Notes under the pieces: generated by a model | What the model saw: the letters and a program-made list of their open reading frames with translations, nothing else | Databases searched by the model: none | What the model was told of the DNA's origin: nothing | Part shown: piece after piece, positions 42,460-52,808 of the stretch | How the letters are laid out: every line of letters begins with the position of its first letter | Position numbering within the stretch: the first letter of the stretch is position 1 | Position numbers and translations under genes: made by a program | From: Azolla caroliniana | Lineage: Eukaryota; Polypodiophyta | NCBI GenBank assembly: GCA_043228905.1 | Contig: JBHGNT010000017.1 | Coordinates: 7,936,001 to 8,000,000 of the forward strand | DNA length: 64,000 nucleotides | Reading direction: 5' to 3'

Positions 42460-42938
42460 AAATTATATTTCTATCATCATACTTTTACATGTAAATGCTT
42501 ATGCATGAGAGCTAAAATGAGTGACATGGTTATCATGCACCACATGTAATACACGAAGCGCCAAATGGCAAACATGCATCATATGCATGGGGGCATCTAT
42601 AAAAGGATGGATGAAAATGTATTATGGATCCATGTATGAACTAAGAAATTCATTGATGATATATCTTGTTTCTTAAATCAAGAGTTACAATCTTAATCTC
42701 AATATCTCTCTCTTGGCCATATCAATCTTTCTCAATCTAAGTCAAGCATTCTCTTTCTCTCTCTCAATCTATCCTAAATACTTTCTCGCCAAGCTTGGTG
42801 CGAACTTCAAGCCTTCCGGTCCAGAACCCCAGCGGTTCCGCCTCGTGATCCTCACCTAGTGACGGATCTTCACCACAACATGCAACTAGACAACACGGCT
42901 AGAGGAAACAAAAACTCGACTGTGTTTGATTAATTAAG
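42460..42938 (+). promoter_or_regulatory. gene-free region with TATA promoter-like block
   Basis: TCTATAAAAGGATGG (~42597-42611) is followed by CT-rich leader-like sequence (42700-42790) and a CA-ended block near 42880. This looks like a decayed LTR, but no partner was found. Confidence 0.35.
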
Positions 42939-43457
42939 CATGCTAGTAGAGAGGTTTCTTGTATACGTATTCGGGTGCAAAGAAACGAGTAAGACAATGC
43001 TTAGATAGAAAAACGAGAAAGTACCAAGACGCAAGATATTTAACGTGGAAAACCCGAATGGGAAAAACCATGTGGAGTCTACAAACTCCAAATTGAACCA
43101 GTATAAGGGGAGGAGTACAACAAGAAGATTCAAGGCAACGACCTTGACCTCTTCTTCGTTGACCGACGGATATAGAGTTGCACACTCCTTCACTCTCTCT
43201 CTCTCACTCACTCTAGTTACGGAGGCAACTACCTTCTCTAACTATACAACAATAATCAACTCATGCACATAAGGTTTCCCCTAGTTGTATTTATACTAAT
43301 ACAACTTTCTGAGCTATTTACACATACAGCCCACAAAGGGCACATTAAGACTAGTTACAAATATAGTCCCTCGGATTGGCTATTAAATCGATTTTCAATT
43401 TTTCGATTTCCAATTCAACTCTCACTCTTCCCATCCAGAGGAACCTGTTTCCCAACA
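42939..43457 (-). mobile_element. solo LTR, minus strand, A/E-type family
   Basis: On the minus strand it begins TGTTGGGAAACAGGTTCC at 43457 and carries TAGTATAAATACAACT (~43290) and the AACCCGAATGGG/TTTTTCCCATTCGGG block (~43050-43070) typical of these LTRs. The far end is uncertain (42939-42975); no TSD was resolved. Confidence 0.65.
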
Positions 43458-43525
43458 TAGATAACCACTTTGCCAGTTACTAGCCACTCCAATATCAATT
43501 CAAATGGAATATTGTTGTATCATCA

Positions 43526-44207
43526 ATGATGAACACGACTCATTTTCAATCACTAGATAATCCTGACCTGAATAATCTAGTTCGTCCACGACTAAGAGAT
43601 ATTTACGTGGAACCAAAAATATCGCATGCTGCAGAGGCAAGATGGCAAGGCAATTTGCATGAGCGACAAGTTGGTATGTTGGTTGCAACATTAGCTAGGG
43701 GTAATGAGTTGGGCCATCTCTTTTGGATTGCTAAAATCACCGAAATTATTAAAGGATGAACAAGGCAATCAAGTTATGTCCATTGTGGTTCATTGGTATC
43801 ATACCTCTTCCCCATATACATTTATTAGGAAGTACTCTTTAGAAATGGTTAAGGATGTCAGAGGCATAAGTAGAAAGCGGAGAAGAAAGAATGTACCAAG
43901 CATGTCTACTCTCACATTGGATAATGTAGACATACTACTAAATGACTTCTCCTTGACCAAAACAAGCCATTTAAGAAAAACCACAATCAAGATAATAAAA
44001 GAGAAGATACCAAGTGTAAGTCCTGACACATGACAAAGTCGAACCAGGAGCATGCCTCATAATCACGGTGACGTTGGATTGCAATTGGATGAAGACAATG
44101 CCTTGGTTGCTAGTGATGATGAGGATGAGACCTCACAAAGCTCTTCTAGTTCATTGGATGGGTCTAAAGGGGATGGCACTTTGGGAAGTGATTGTTTTGA
44201 TACATGA
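43526..44207 (+). pseudogene. AT-rich pseudogene, unknown protein
   Basis: Two overlapping frames form one ~225-residue protein after one frameshift at ~43757 and one TGA (44031-44033). Blocks: DIYVEPKISHAAEARWQGNL, QVGMLVATLARGNELGHLFWIAKITEI, then QVMSIVVHWYHTSSPYTFIRKYSLEM, a basic RKRRRKNVP, TLDNVDILLNDFSLTKTSHLRKTTIKI, and an acidic Ser-rich tail DDEDETSQSSSSSLDG ending TGA 44205-44207. Base composition is clearly more AT-rich than in the surrounding retroelements. The aromatic-rich centre recalls small chromatin-reader-like folds, but I do not recognise the family. It may be a host gene scrap or the accessory protein of a DNA transposon. Confidence 0.55.
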
Positions 44208-44756
44208 ACTATAAAAAATGTATTTTACATCAAACTGTCGATTCATGAATATGTATAAATATAGGTGGTAGTCCTTTTGTAAATTTTGTACATTCTCTTG
44301 TAAGTTTCGCGTGTCAATTATTTAGGTATTTTTGGACTTAATGTTTGTTGTCCTTAGCCATGGTCCTCCGAGTAGAATAGGGTAAGAACCTGGGGCATCA
44401 AGGCATAGGACCATAACTGAAATTGAGAATGCATGCCTGTCAATTATGATTTCAAGGTTCTGAATTAACCCAAGGGGTTTTACGGAACTTGTATTCGCCA
44501 TCCTTAACCAAAATCAGCAGGCTTCCCAGTGGTCGATGCCGAGTCAGACGCCGGTGGCTTTACTTATTACATTGACTCCATAACCACCATCAATGATGTA
44601 GCTGGTTATTTCCTGTTCCTTGACTATACGATTCACGGTTGGGTTTTGTGTGTTTAGAACCGTGGGTCCTTCACTAGTCACAGAAAAATGAATCATGTTA
44701 ACCGGTCGGCAAGGAAAGTCCAGAATGGAAGAAGGGGATAATTAATAACCGGGAGC
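44208..44756. other. gene-free stretch
   Basis: No ORF or repeat relation is seen. It is AT-rich at first (44208-44340), then mixed. It lies upstream of the Gypsy M LTR. Confidence 0.4.
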
Positions 44757-44758
44757 TG

Positions 44759-44794
<36 letters not shown>

Positions 44795-45172
44795 TATTAT
44801 GATTTGAGAAGCAAACGGACGGACCCGGAATCGGTATGCCGATCCGGATCCGGACCGGTTCGTAGCCGGTTGCTGGTTGGCACCAGTTTGTACCTAGAGC
44901 CGGAGACCTATAAAAGGGCCCGGTGAGATTGTAATCATTATCGGATAATTAATAGAGTGTTGTTGTTTTGCATCTTAATCATTGTTAATTACCGTTCTGT
45001 GCTAAGTATAATTTATCCTACACGTGTATTGTGACTAATGATCTTGCCGCTTAGTAACCAATTAGGGTTTCATTAATAATCGGTCTAACTTTATCTCACC
45101 GCAACACCCCTTGGGTGAAGTGTCTCAAAGGGACACCCTATATAAGTCCATTGTCCGGCCCTAGCGATAACA
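44757..45172 (+). repeat. presumed 5' LTR of Gypsy M
   Basis: The right end AGCGATAACA (45172) lies just before the PBS. The left end is a guess (TG at 44757 or 44800). It contains ACCTATAAAAGGGCCCGG (TATA, ~44907-44923) and a second CCTATATAAGTCC (45138-45150). Confidence 0.6.
44763..44790. repeat. (TA)14 microsatellite
   Basis: Uninterrupted TA repeat near the presumed left end of Gypsy M. Confidence 0.95.
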
Positions 45173-45178
45173 TAGATT

Positions 45179-45191
45179 TTGGCGACCACGA
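45179..45191 (+). other. putative primer-binding site of Gypsy M
   Basis: TTGGCGACCACGA, the TGGCG-type PBS start seen in many plant Gypsy elements; the priming tRNA is not assigned. Confidence 0.55.
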
Positions 45192-45223
45192 TTCCTACAC
45201 AAACGCAGCGAACAGCGGCGGGC

Positions 45224-47229
45224 ATGGATGACTAGACCAACAAATGACCCGGTTACGGAACGAGCGAGAAGACTTGCCAAATGATTGCGAAAGCGAGAGG
45301 CTTTCCAACAGGCGGCAGAAGAGATCCGTGCGGATCAGTCATTTTCCAAAGTAATCCGGCAAGTGGCTGCAGAGTCACTCCGCGGGCAGAAGAATTCCCA
45401 ACCGGACGAAGGAAGCAGCTTGAGCAGTCTCCAGGATGCGGAATCAATTCTGCAAGCACTAGCAACAAGGGGAGGCGATTCGGAACCGTTCTCGGCCTTC
45501 GATTCGGATTCGGATGGCGAATGCAGCGCCCATTCGAATTACCGTAGTAGCCACAACACCCCAGACGAACCGAAGGACGAGCAGCCGGATACCTTGCGGA
45601 CATCAGAACTAGAGTTAACAGAACTAGAAGCCCCAGACCGGCAAGTGGCGGAAAGACCTCCAACACCGAAAGAAGAGGAGGAAAGACCTACGACACCAAA
45701 AGAAGAGGAGGACAGACCTCCGACACCGAAAGAAGAGGAGGGAAGACCTCTGACACCACCAGCTCGTGTTCCGACACCAGACGACGACATGTCATTCCAA
45801 TATCCCAAGTACCGGGATGATCTGGACATAGAAGCTCATGTCTATCCATTTCTACAAACATGGGAAGCAAACCATGTATCGCAACACTTGACCGCCGCCA
45901 AAGTAGAACGCTTGAAGATTGCAGAGTTCGGCATGACCTTGGAAGGACCAGCCGCGCGATGGCGCTTGACGCACCCTCCAGGTACCATCACGACATTTCA
46001 GGACTTAAAAACCAGATTTTTACATTTCTTCAACAAGGAGGTGGATCAACAGGAGATGGTCGGCCTATTCTACACCATACGACAGGAACCGACGGAAACC
46101 ATTCAACAATTTGTAATCCGGTTCCAACGAATGCACAACCAGCTAAATCAGGCACCACCGGAAGCAGAGGCTAAAGCAATATTCCTAGCCGCACTCAGGG
46201 AACCCCTGCATACGGTGTGCGCAATGATCGATTTCCACACCAACACGATCGACCAAGTCATAGAACGGGTCAGGGAGATGAAGAAAACAAGCGCATGGCT
46301 AACAATGGGGGCACTCCAACGTACATTACCGACAAAAGACGACCCACGTTTTCGGCAAGCTATACAATGTACGACTTGTCTCAATGTCGGGCACTCGGCA
46401 ATAGAATTTACCATGCGAACACAGTGCATGTTATGCCATTCTAGGGCACAGACAATGGACCGATGCGAATATAACTTGCTGAACCAGCCAGAGGCACTGG
46501 TAAGGCAAATCGAACCCGGGAATAACCGGGAGGAGGAAGAAGAACGTTGACGGCAAGATGAGCGTTACCGGCCGACACAAAATATCTGGAACAGTGATAG
46601 AAAGGACGCTCATGACTGAGATTGGAAGGATAGCTACCAGGATTACAACGGTGAACAATATGAGCGATACAACCGGGATCACTCTCCCGGTTACAACCAA
46701 CGGAGGAAGGATCAAGACAATTATGAAAATCGGCCCCGACAAGGTTACCGGAACAAAAAACGCTTCAATATAAAATGGAACACTAGAAAGGAGGACCGCC
46801 AGTGGCAGCCGGACAAGGGCACACCAAGTACTCAACCGGACAAAGGCCAAGCACCCAACCGACCACCAATAGGACCTCAACCGAGTATCGGAGCGAACGC
46901 GGAATCCAGCAACACTCGGAAAGCATACTGCTACTATTGCGGGCAAGAAGGACATTAGAGTAATCAATGTCCGGTTAAAAGCTACAAGAAAAGACCAGCC
47001 GTAAATATGGTGGTAGCAAAAGTCGCCGACATACAACAAGTCACCATCAGGGCAAAAGGCAAAACAACAGAGTGGGAAACACACGAGGCAATCTAAAAGC
47101 AAGCCACCGAGTGGGTGAAGAAGGCAAATGAGCAGAATGTGGTTGAGCTTGAACAACAAAAGGAGAAACCGGAAGAGGCCACCGACACGATTCAGCCAGA
47201 AAACCCAACATGGCAAGCGTTACAAGAAT
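45224..47229 (+). pseudogene. Gypsy M gag (broken by nonsense codons)
   Basis: In the frame of 45285: KREAFQQAAEEIRADQS; then a proline/acidic linker with a 10-residue repeat RPPTPKEEEE about four times (45651-45765). The retrotransposon gag domain follows: FQYPKYRDDLDIEAHVYPFL...EGPAARWRLTHPPGTI, FKNKEVDQQEMVGLF-like and TETIQQFVIRFQRM. After TGA 46548-46550 come a Gln/Arg/Tyr-rich basic part and zinc knuckle CYYCGQEGH-stop-SNQC (~46931-46972). Stops at 46548 (TGA), ~46617 (TGA), ~46956 (TAG), ~47094 (TAA) and 47232 (TAG) are all single-step changes from CGA, CAA, CAG or TGG. Gag would form the particle shell. Confidence 0.83.
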
Positions 47230-47234
47230 GTTAG

Positions 47235-49424
47235 ATTACGCTGCCGTTGGGTATTATTACAGCTAGTGCCCGTTTTACGGAAGGGCTGAAATCAGGAATG
47301 ACCACATCAATTCTGTTGCCAGCTCCTGCGTTCTTCTCAAATTCGGAAGAAGGGCCAACAGTGGTGGACACGAATAGTTCGGAAATCACCGCCATCGTCA
47401 AAGGACGAGAACTACCAGGGACGATTGTGGATGGAGGATCGAGCGTGAACGTGATTAGTCTACAGACTTGTAATACCCTGGGAATCCAGGAATGGGAGCC
47501 TTGCCCGTTTTGGCTCCAGATGGCGGATAGAAGTTTGGTAAGACCTACCGGTTTGATACGAGATCTAGACGTAACTATCAGAGGACACGCATTCCGCATT
47601 TCGGTGGTGGTTCTCCAACTCAATGCGCAAGGGGCTTACCCGTTGTTGCTGGGCCGCCCATGGCTAAAAATGGCGCATATCAAACAAAACTGGCGGAAAA
47701 ACATGATTACCTTCCGGCGAGGAAAGACTAAAGTAAGGGTACCTACCCACCCTCAAGCAAGTACCGGCAAGGAGCTGACACCGCTATATGCAGAAGGGGT
47801 AAACATGCTCGTGGGGCTTGCGGATGAAGAGGTTGACCAATACTTAGAACAAAACCCAAAAATTGTACCCTTATTTGAAATCAATGTGGCAAAAACGGTG
47901 TCACCATATATAACGCAATCGGATGATGCTGGCAAGGAACTGGATCGGGAAGCAATCAGAGAATTACGGCAAGCACAGGAAGCCCTGGAGAGGGAGATGG
48001 CGGTATCCCAACACGTGAAAGCATCCCAGTTAGAGGAAGTGAACTTAGGAACTGGGGACGACGCAAGACCAGTTCATATTGCTAGTGAAATGTCACCGGA
48101 CAACAAGACGGCGATGATCACTTTATTAAAGGAATTCCGGGATGTATTCGCCTGGTCATATGAAGACATGCGGGGTTTGGATCCTCAATTGTACCAACAC
48201 CAGATACATCTCAGTAAGGATGCAAAACCGGTAGCACAACGGCGTCACCGAATGAACCCCAACTATGCGGCCAAGGTCAAAGAGGAAATTAACAAGTTGC
48301 TACGAGTCGGTTTTATCCGACCAATGAGAAAAGCTACATGGTTAAGCCCCATAGTCGTCATGCCGAAAAAAAACGGTAAGATCCGGGTGTGCGTCGACTA
48401 CCGGAAACTCAATGCGGCAACAGTGACCGACGCCTTTCCACTTCCATTTACGGATGGAGTCTTGGACGTAGTAGCTGGTCATGAAGTGTATAGCTTTCTA
48501 GACGGTTTCAGCGGTTACAATCAAATAAGGATGCACCCCGACGACCAAGACAAGACGTTGTTCGTCACCGAATGGGGAGTTTTCATCGTAGTGGTAATGA
48601 TGTTCGGGCTCAAGACCGCGTCGGCGACCTTCCAACGAATAATCATGGAAATATTTGGCAAGTTCATCCTGGCATTCATGCAGATATTCCTGGACGACTT
48701 CGCCATGTATAGCCGAGAAGGAGAACATCTCCAACACCTCCGGCTATGTCTTGAGAAATGCAAGAGTTATTGGTTAAGCCTGAATCCAGCAAAGTGTGTG
48801 TTTGGAGTAACAAGCGGTGCATTGCTGGGCCATCTTGTCAGCAAGGACAGGATCGTGGTAGACCTCGATAAGGTCAAAGCAATCTTATAGGCACCGGCAC
48901 CATCCACAGCCAAAGCTTTGAGTCGGTTTCTAGGGCAAATCTGGCGGCATAGTTGGATGCTCCGGTATTTGGCCGATCTAGCTATACCGTTGCATGCCGC
49001 AGTTCACCAGACACCATTTCAATGGACAAATACGGAGGATGAGGGTTACCAGGCACTGAAAGTACTGCTATCACAATCACCGGTGGTGCAACCACCGGAC
49101 TGGTCAAAAGAATTCCACGTGTTCGTTGATGTGTCCGACATAGCAATCGGTAGCGCACTAATGCAACTGACCGAACCGAAATGGTACCGACCGGTTTATT
49201 ATGCTAGCCGGAAGCTATCCCAAGCAGAACGAAATTATTCAACAACAGAAAGAGAAGCCTTAGGGATGATTTACAGTGTTACCAAGTTCATGCACTATTT
49301 ATTAGGAAGGCATCGCTCATCGGCAAGCTGTCCCAATGGACATTGTTGCTACAAGAGTTTGAGTTCGAAATATATCACCGGCCAGGAATACAGCATGCGG
49401 TTGTCGATTAACTTAGTCAGTTAG
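47235..49424 (+). pseudogene. Gypsy M protease-RT-RNase H (nearly open)
   Basis: A 547-codon open block (47247-48890). The protease-like GTIVDGGSSVNVISLQTC (~47430) has D-G-G instead of D-T/S-G, a variant I have seen associated with plant Tat-like lineages. RT: VGFIRPMRKATWLSPIVVMPKKNGKIRVCVDYRKLN, AFPLPFTDGVLD, YSFLDGFSGYNQIRMHPDDQDKTLFVTEWG and catalytic FLDD in MQIFLDDFAMYS (~48676-48710). After TAG 48888-48890 the same frame continues: LSRFLGQIWRHSWMLR, then RNase H FHVFVDVSDIAIGSALMQ and YYASRKLSQAERNYSTTEREALGMIYSVTKFMHYLLG. A frameshift follows at ~49310. Confidence 0.87.
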
Positions 49425-50743
49425 ATTCCGGCGAGACCAGTGATGGAGTCCCGGATGAGTTTCCGGATGCCGAGTTATTTAAAGTAACAACAGAAATGGC
49501 AGCCGATAGCACGGTAGTCGATGAAGACAAGTGGCTAACCAACATGCATCAATTCCTAAGCACGGGACTCCCACCGGAGGAGATGAACCGGGATGAGCGA
49601 AAGCGGTAGCGACACAAAGCCGACATTTTTGTCTACTACAGGACACCCTATACCACAAAGGCGCAGATGGCATATGGCGGCGAGCAGTGCAAAGCGACGA
49701 AAAGGACACAATATTATGAGAAGCGCACTGTAGCGTTGCCGGAGGGCACTATCCCGGGGACGCTACAGCAAGAAAGATATGGCACAACGGGCTATGGTGG
49801 CCGACGACATTGAAGGACTCAATTCGGTACGCGAAAGTCTGTGATTTATGTCAATGGATGGGCCAACCAACAAAACATGCAAGGATGCCTCACCAGTCGG
49901 TGCCACCCTTAGAACCATTTCAAAAATGGGGGTTGAATTTCGTTGGGCCGTTTAAACCTCCCGCAATGAGAACCGGCAACAGATATGTTATAGTCGCCAC
50001 CGATTATTGCACCAAGTGGGTAGAAGCCAAGGCTTGGCGGGACAACACTGCGGCATCAATGGCAAAGTTCTTATATGAGTACATCTGGTGCCGGTATGGA
50101 TGCCCGATCGAGTTAATTAGCGACCAAGGCGGACATTTTCTCGGTCAAGTAGTGGAAAGCTTAACAACATTCTATGTCGTGGTACACAAGCGTCATACCC
50201 CTTAATATCCACAGGCCAATGGACTGGCCGAATCCACAAACAAAACGCTCCAAAACATCCTGCGAAAGATCGTCAATGAAAACAGGACCGATTGGGACAC
50301 CAAGCAGCATAGTGCACTATGGGCATACCGGACGGCATACAAAACGAGTATCCGGTCAACACCATTCCGGTTAGCATTTGGGCTTGAAGCAGTGATGCCG
50401 ATCGAATTTCAGGTTCCGAGTTTGGGGATACAGGTTAGAGAACGACTAAGTGAAAAGGAATCGGAAAAAATCCAGTTAGCCGCATTATGCGAACTCGAGG
50501 AGCATCGGATAGCAAGTCTCGATGAGAAGGAAGGCATTTGTCGATTGGCACCAGAAGGGCAATGAGAAAAGGTTTGGGATCGGCAAGCCGGTATTGGTGT
50601 TCCAAACCCGGATGGGTCAGATGCCGAGAAAGCTACGGTTCTGGTGGTCCGGACCGTATTGGATAACGCGGGAATTCAATGGTTCTTACCAGCTCGAAAC
50701 GCTCGCCGGTGAGATAATGGGCATATGGGTCAATGAGTTTTGA
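49425..50743 (+). pseudogene. Gypsy M integrase (broken, first catalytic Asp changed)
   Basis: The HHCC zinc-binding N-terminus is spread over 49690-49860 (AHCSVAGGHYPGDATARKIWHNGLWWPT...VCDLCQW). The core reads FQKWGLNFVGPF, with Asn (AAT 49936-49938) where the first catalytic Asp is expected. It continues YVIVATDYCTKWVEAKAW, LISDQGGHF (second Asp) and, after TAA ~50205, YPQANGLAESTNKTLQNIL (Glu). The C-terminal part (GKPVLVFQTRMGQMPRKLRFWWSGPYWI) ends at 50741-50743. Confidence 0.83.
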
Positions 50744-51286
50744 CTCAAACCATATTGTGGACCTATGCCACAGAATCCGTTCGAGCAAACGAAGGTTGAT
50801 GCAATAGTAGGAAGTAGGAAACAAGTGCCCGACAATCAGGCAGAGCCGGCGTTACCGGATAACGACAAACAGGTGGCCAACAAATGTGAATATGGGGAAA
50901 AACCGGGGTACGGACCCGATGCTTCCGGTTAACTAAAACTCAATAGAAAAAAAAAACTAGAAAAAAGAAAAAAGAACAGGCACTTTGAAAAGGTGTGGTG
51001 GGTGGCTAATTAAAGCCCTTTAAAAAACGCACCACGTGTCAACCGATTGCTATATTAGTACAGGACGTGCATGCGCGGGAATCAAGAAAGGGCGCCACGC
51101 ATGGAGAAAGAAAACCTTTGCCGCACAGAGTCCCTTTCATTTCGCGAACACAGAGATCTCATCGCACACAAGAGATTACGAGTGATCAGGCGAGAGCACG
51201 CAGAACACACAAGCGCAACAATCTTACCACAACCTACCGACTCAGACGACAACAGCCGATCGGCCTACGTCCAATCTGGCTCTCGG
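50744..51286. other. gene-free stretch after Gypsy M
   Basis: It starts with a C-terminal remnant, then an A-rich tract (50945-50975). The rest (51000-51286) has no family match by eye. Short frames at 51067-51397 have no recognisable content. Confidence 0.45.
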
Positions 51287-51653
51287 CTTCACTCACCCAT
51301 TCGGCCCATGTTGAGCTTGTCACTCAACACTCCCCGTCAAATTCAACTTGAGGTTCCCTATCAAGTTCAACTGGTTCACTACTCTAGCTTCTCCTGACTT
51401 TGAACACACCTCCTTGCTCGCGATCCACGACCCGTTTGGTCCCACGCTCCTCGACCTCCTTGGTTGGCTTGTCTAGTTCCAAGGCCTTCAACAGCCTTCT
51501 CCTTGCCTCTACAGAATTTGTGCCCTTCGACCCCTCAGCTCCTCTATATCAGCGTTGGTTTAGACTACCTCCTTATGCGTTTGGCCTTCATATGATTTGG
51601 CTCATCTGAATCATTCCCGCTGAACAAACCGACTGTCTGCAATTCGTCTCCAC
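51287..51653 (-). mobile_element. 3' end fragment H of a C-family Copia (minus strand)
   Basis: On the minus strand, right to left: a peptide VGLFSGNDSDEPNHMKAKRIRR with stop (~51640-51567) matching the extension end in D and F. Next is the C-family 3' tail (51566-51346), a damaged PPT and an LTR start TGTTGAGTGACAAGCTCAAC (51336-51317) with CATGGGCCGAAT. The LTR breaks off at ~51287; the upstream part is cut by Copia L at 51659. Confidence 0.72.
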
Positions 51654-51658
51654 CGTTG

Positions 51659-52222
51659 TGTTGGGAAATCGGTCTCTCCGGATGGGATCCGATGATGAAT
51701 AAAGAGGACCCGGTGAGAACCAGAAGAGAGCTAGTGATAACCAGAAGAGATCCGGAAACCGGAGGAGACCCAGTGAGAACCAGAAGAGAAGACATATCTG
51801 TAAATCTATTTTGAGTAAGCCTATTGAGGCTATATTTGTAAATAGCCCTAAGTTCATATAAGTATAAATATGACTTAGGGCAATCACTTTGTAAGTGATA
51901 AGGTCGTAGTCGTCATACTGTTGTAACTGTTGTACAGAAGAAACGATAGAGAGGGAGAGAGATATACAGAGCGATACTCTGTTGTAACCGCCGGTTGGCG
52001 AAGAAACCGAGCTCGAGGTCGATGCCTACGAGTCTCTGATTGTACCCCTTGTCTTCATAGTGATAGTTCGGAGTTTGTGGGCTCCCGTGGTTTTTCCCTA
52101 TTAGGTTTTTCCACATCAACATCTTGTGTTCACTCTTTAGTTCTCATTTCTGTGTTCTCCATTCTCATCGAAGTGTTCAAGGCTTGGTTGTGGCCAAGCG
52201 ATATTCCGCGTTTTTCTCATCA
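51659..52222 (+). repeat. 5' LTR of Copia L
   Basis: 564 bp, TGTTGGGAAATCGG...TTTTTCTCATCA, with AAGTATAAATATGACTT (~51859-51875) and the conserved AGTGATAGTT and CCGTGGTTTTTCCC blocks of the family. Confidence 0.87.
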
Positions 52223-52225
52223 AAC

Positions 52226-52237
52226 TAGTATCAAAGC
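52226..52237 (+). other. primer-binding site of Copia L
   Basis: TAGTATCAAAGC, two changes from TGGTATCAGAGC, three bases after the LTR. Confidence 0.78.
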
Positions 52238-52244
52238 AAACAAC

Positions 52245-52808
52245 ACAGAAAATGGAAGAATCATTCGACGGCATGTTCAAGCTCACCGGCTCCAACTACT
52301 CAATGTGGAAGTTGAAGATGAGGGATATGTTGGTGGTCAAAGATCTTCGGTTGCCGGTTCAGTTCGGGGACAAGAGACCGGATAAGATTGACGCCATAGT
52401 GTGGGATGTGATGCACATGAAGACGACGGCATACAGAAAATGGAAGAATCATTCGGCAGCATGTTCAAGCTCACCGGCTCCAACTACTCAATGTGGAAGT
52501 TGAAGATGAGGGATATGTTGGTGGTCAAAGATCTTCGGTTGCCAGTTCAGTTCAGGGACAAGAGACCGGATAAGATCGATGCCATAGTGTGGGACGTGAT
52601 GCACATGAAGACGACGACATACAGAAAATGGAAGAATCATTCAGCGACATGTTCAAGCTCACTGGCTCCAACTACTCAGTGTGGAAGTTGAAGATGAGGG
52701 ATATGTTGGTGCTCAAAGATCTTCGGTTGCCGGTTCAGTTCGAGGACAAGAGACCGGATAAGATCGACGCCATAGTGTGGGACGTGATGCACATGAAGAC
52801 GACGGCAT
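52245..52808 (+). repeat. three tandem copies of a 188-bp unit (gag start) in Copia L
   Basis: Units start at 52245, 52433 and 52621, each opening ACAGAAAATGGAAGAATCATTC and containing the gag start codon (ATG 52252, 52440, 52628). Since 188 is not a multiple of three, each copy throws the next out of frame; only the third copy joins the remaining gag. The copies differ at only a few positions. Confidence 0.93.

Larger units (their letters stand above)
44757..50940 (+). mobile_element. Gypsy element M, 5' LTR to integrase, no 3' LTR seen
   Basis: Order LTR, PBS, gag, protease, RT, RNase H, integrase identifies Ty3/Gypsy. From ~45285 to ~49310 gag, PR, RT and RNase H lie in one frame with only nonsense codons. 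After the integrase there is a purine/A-rich stretch (50945-50975) but no recognisable 3' LTR. The element is unrelated to I/J/K. Confidence 0.82.

Noticed and set aside
51067-51397. Overlapping ~100-residue plus-strand frames
   Set aside because: No domain or repeat relation; the second half overlaps the reverse C-family LTR start.
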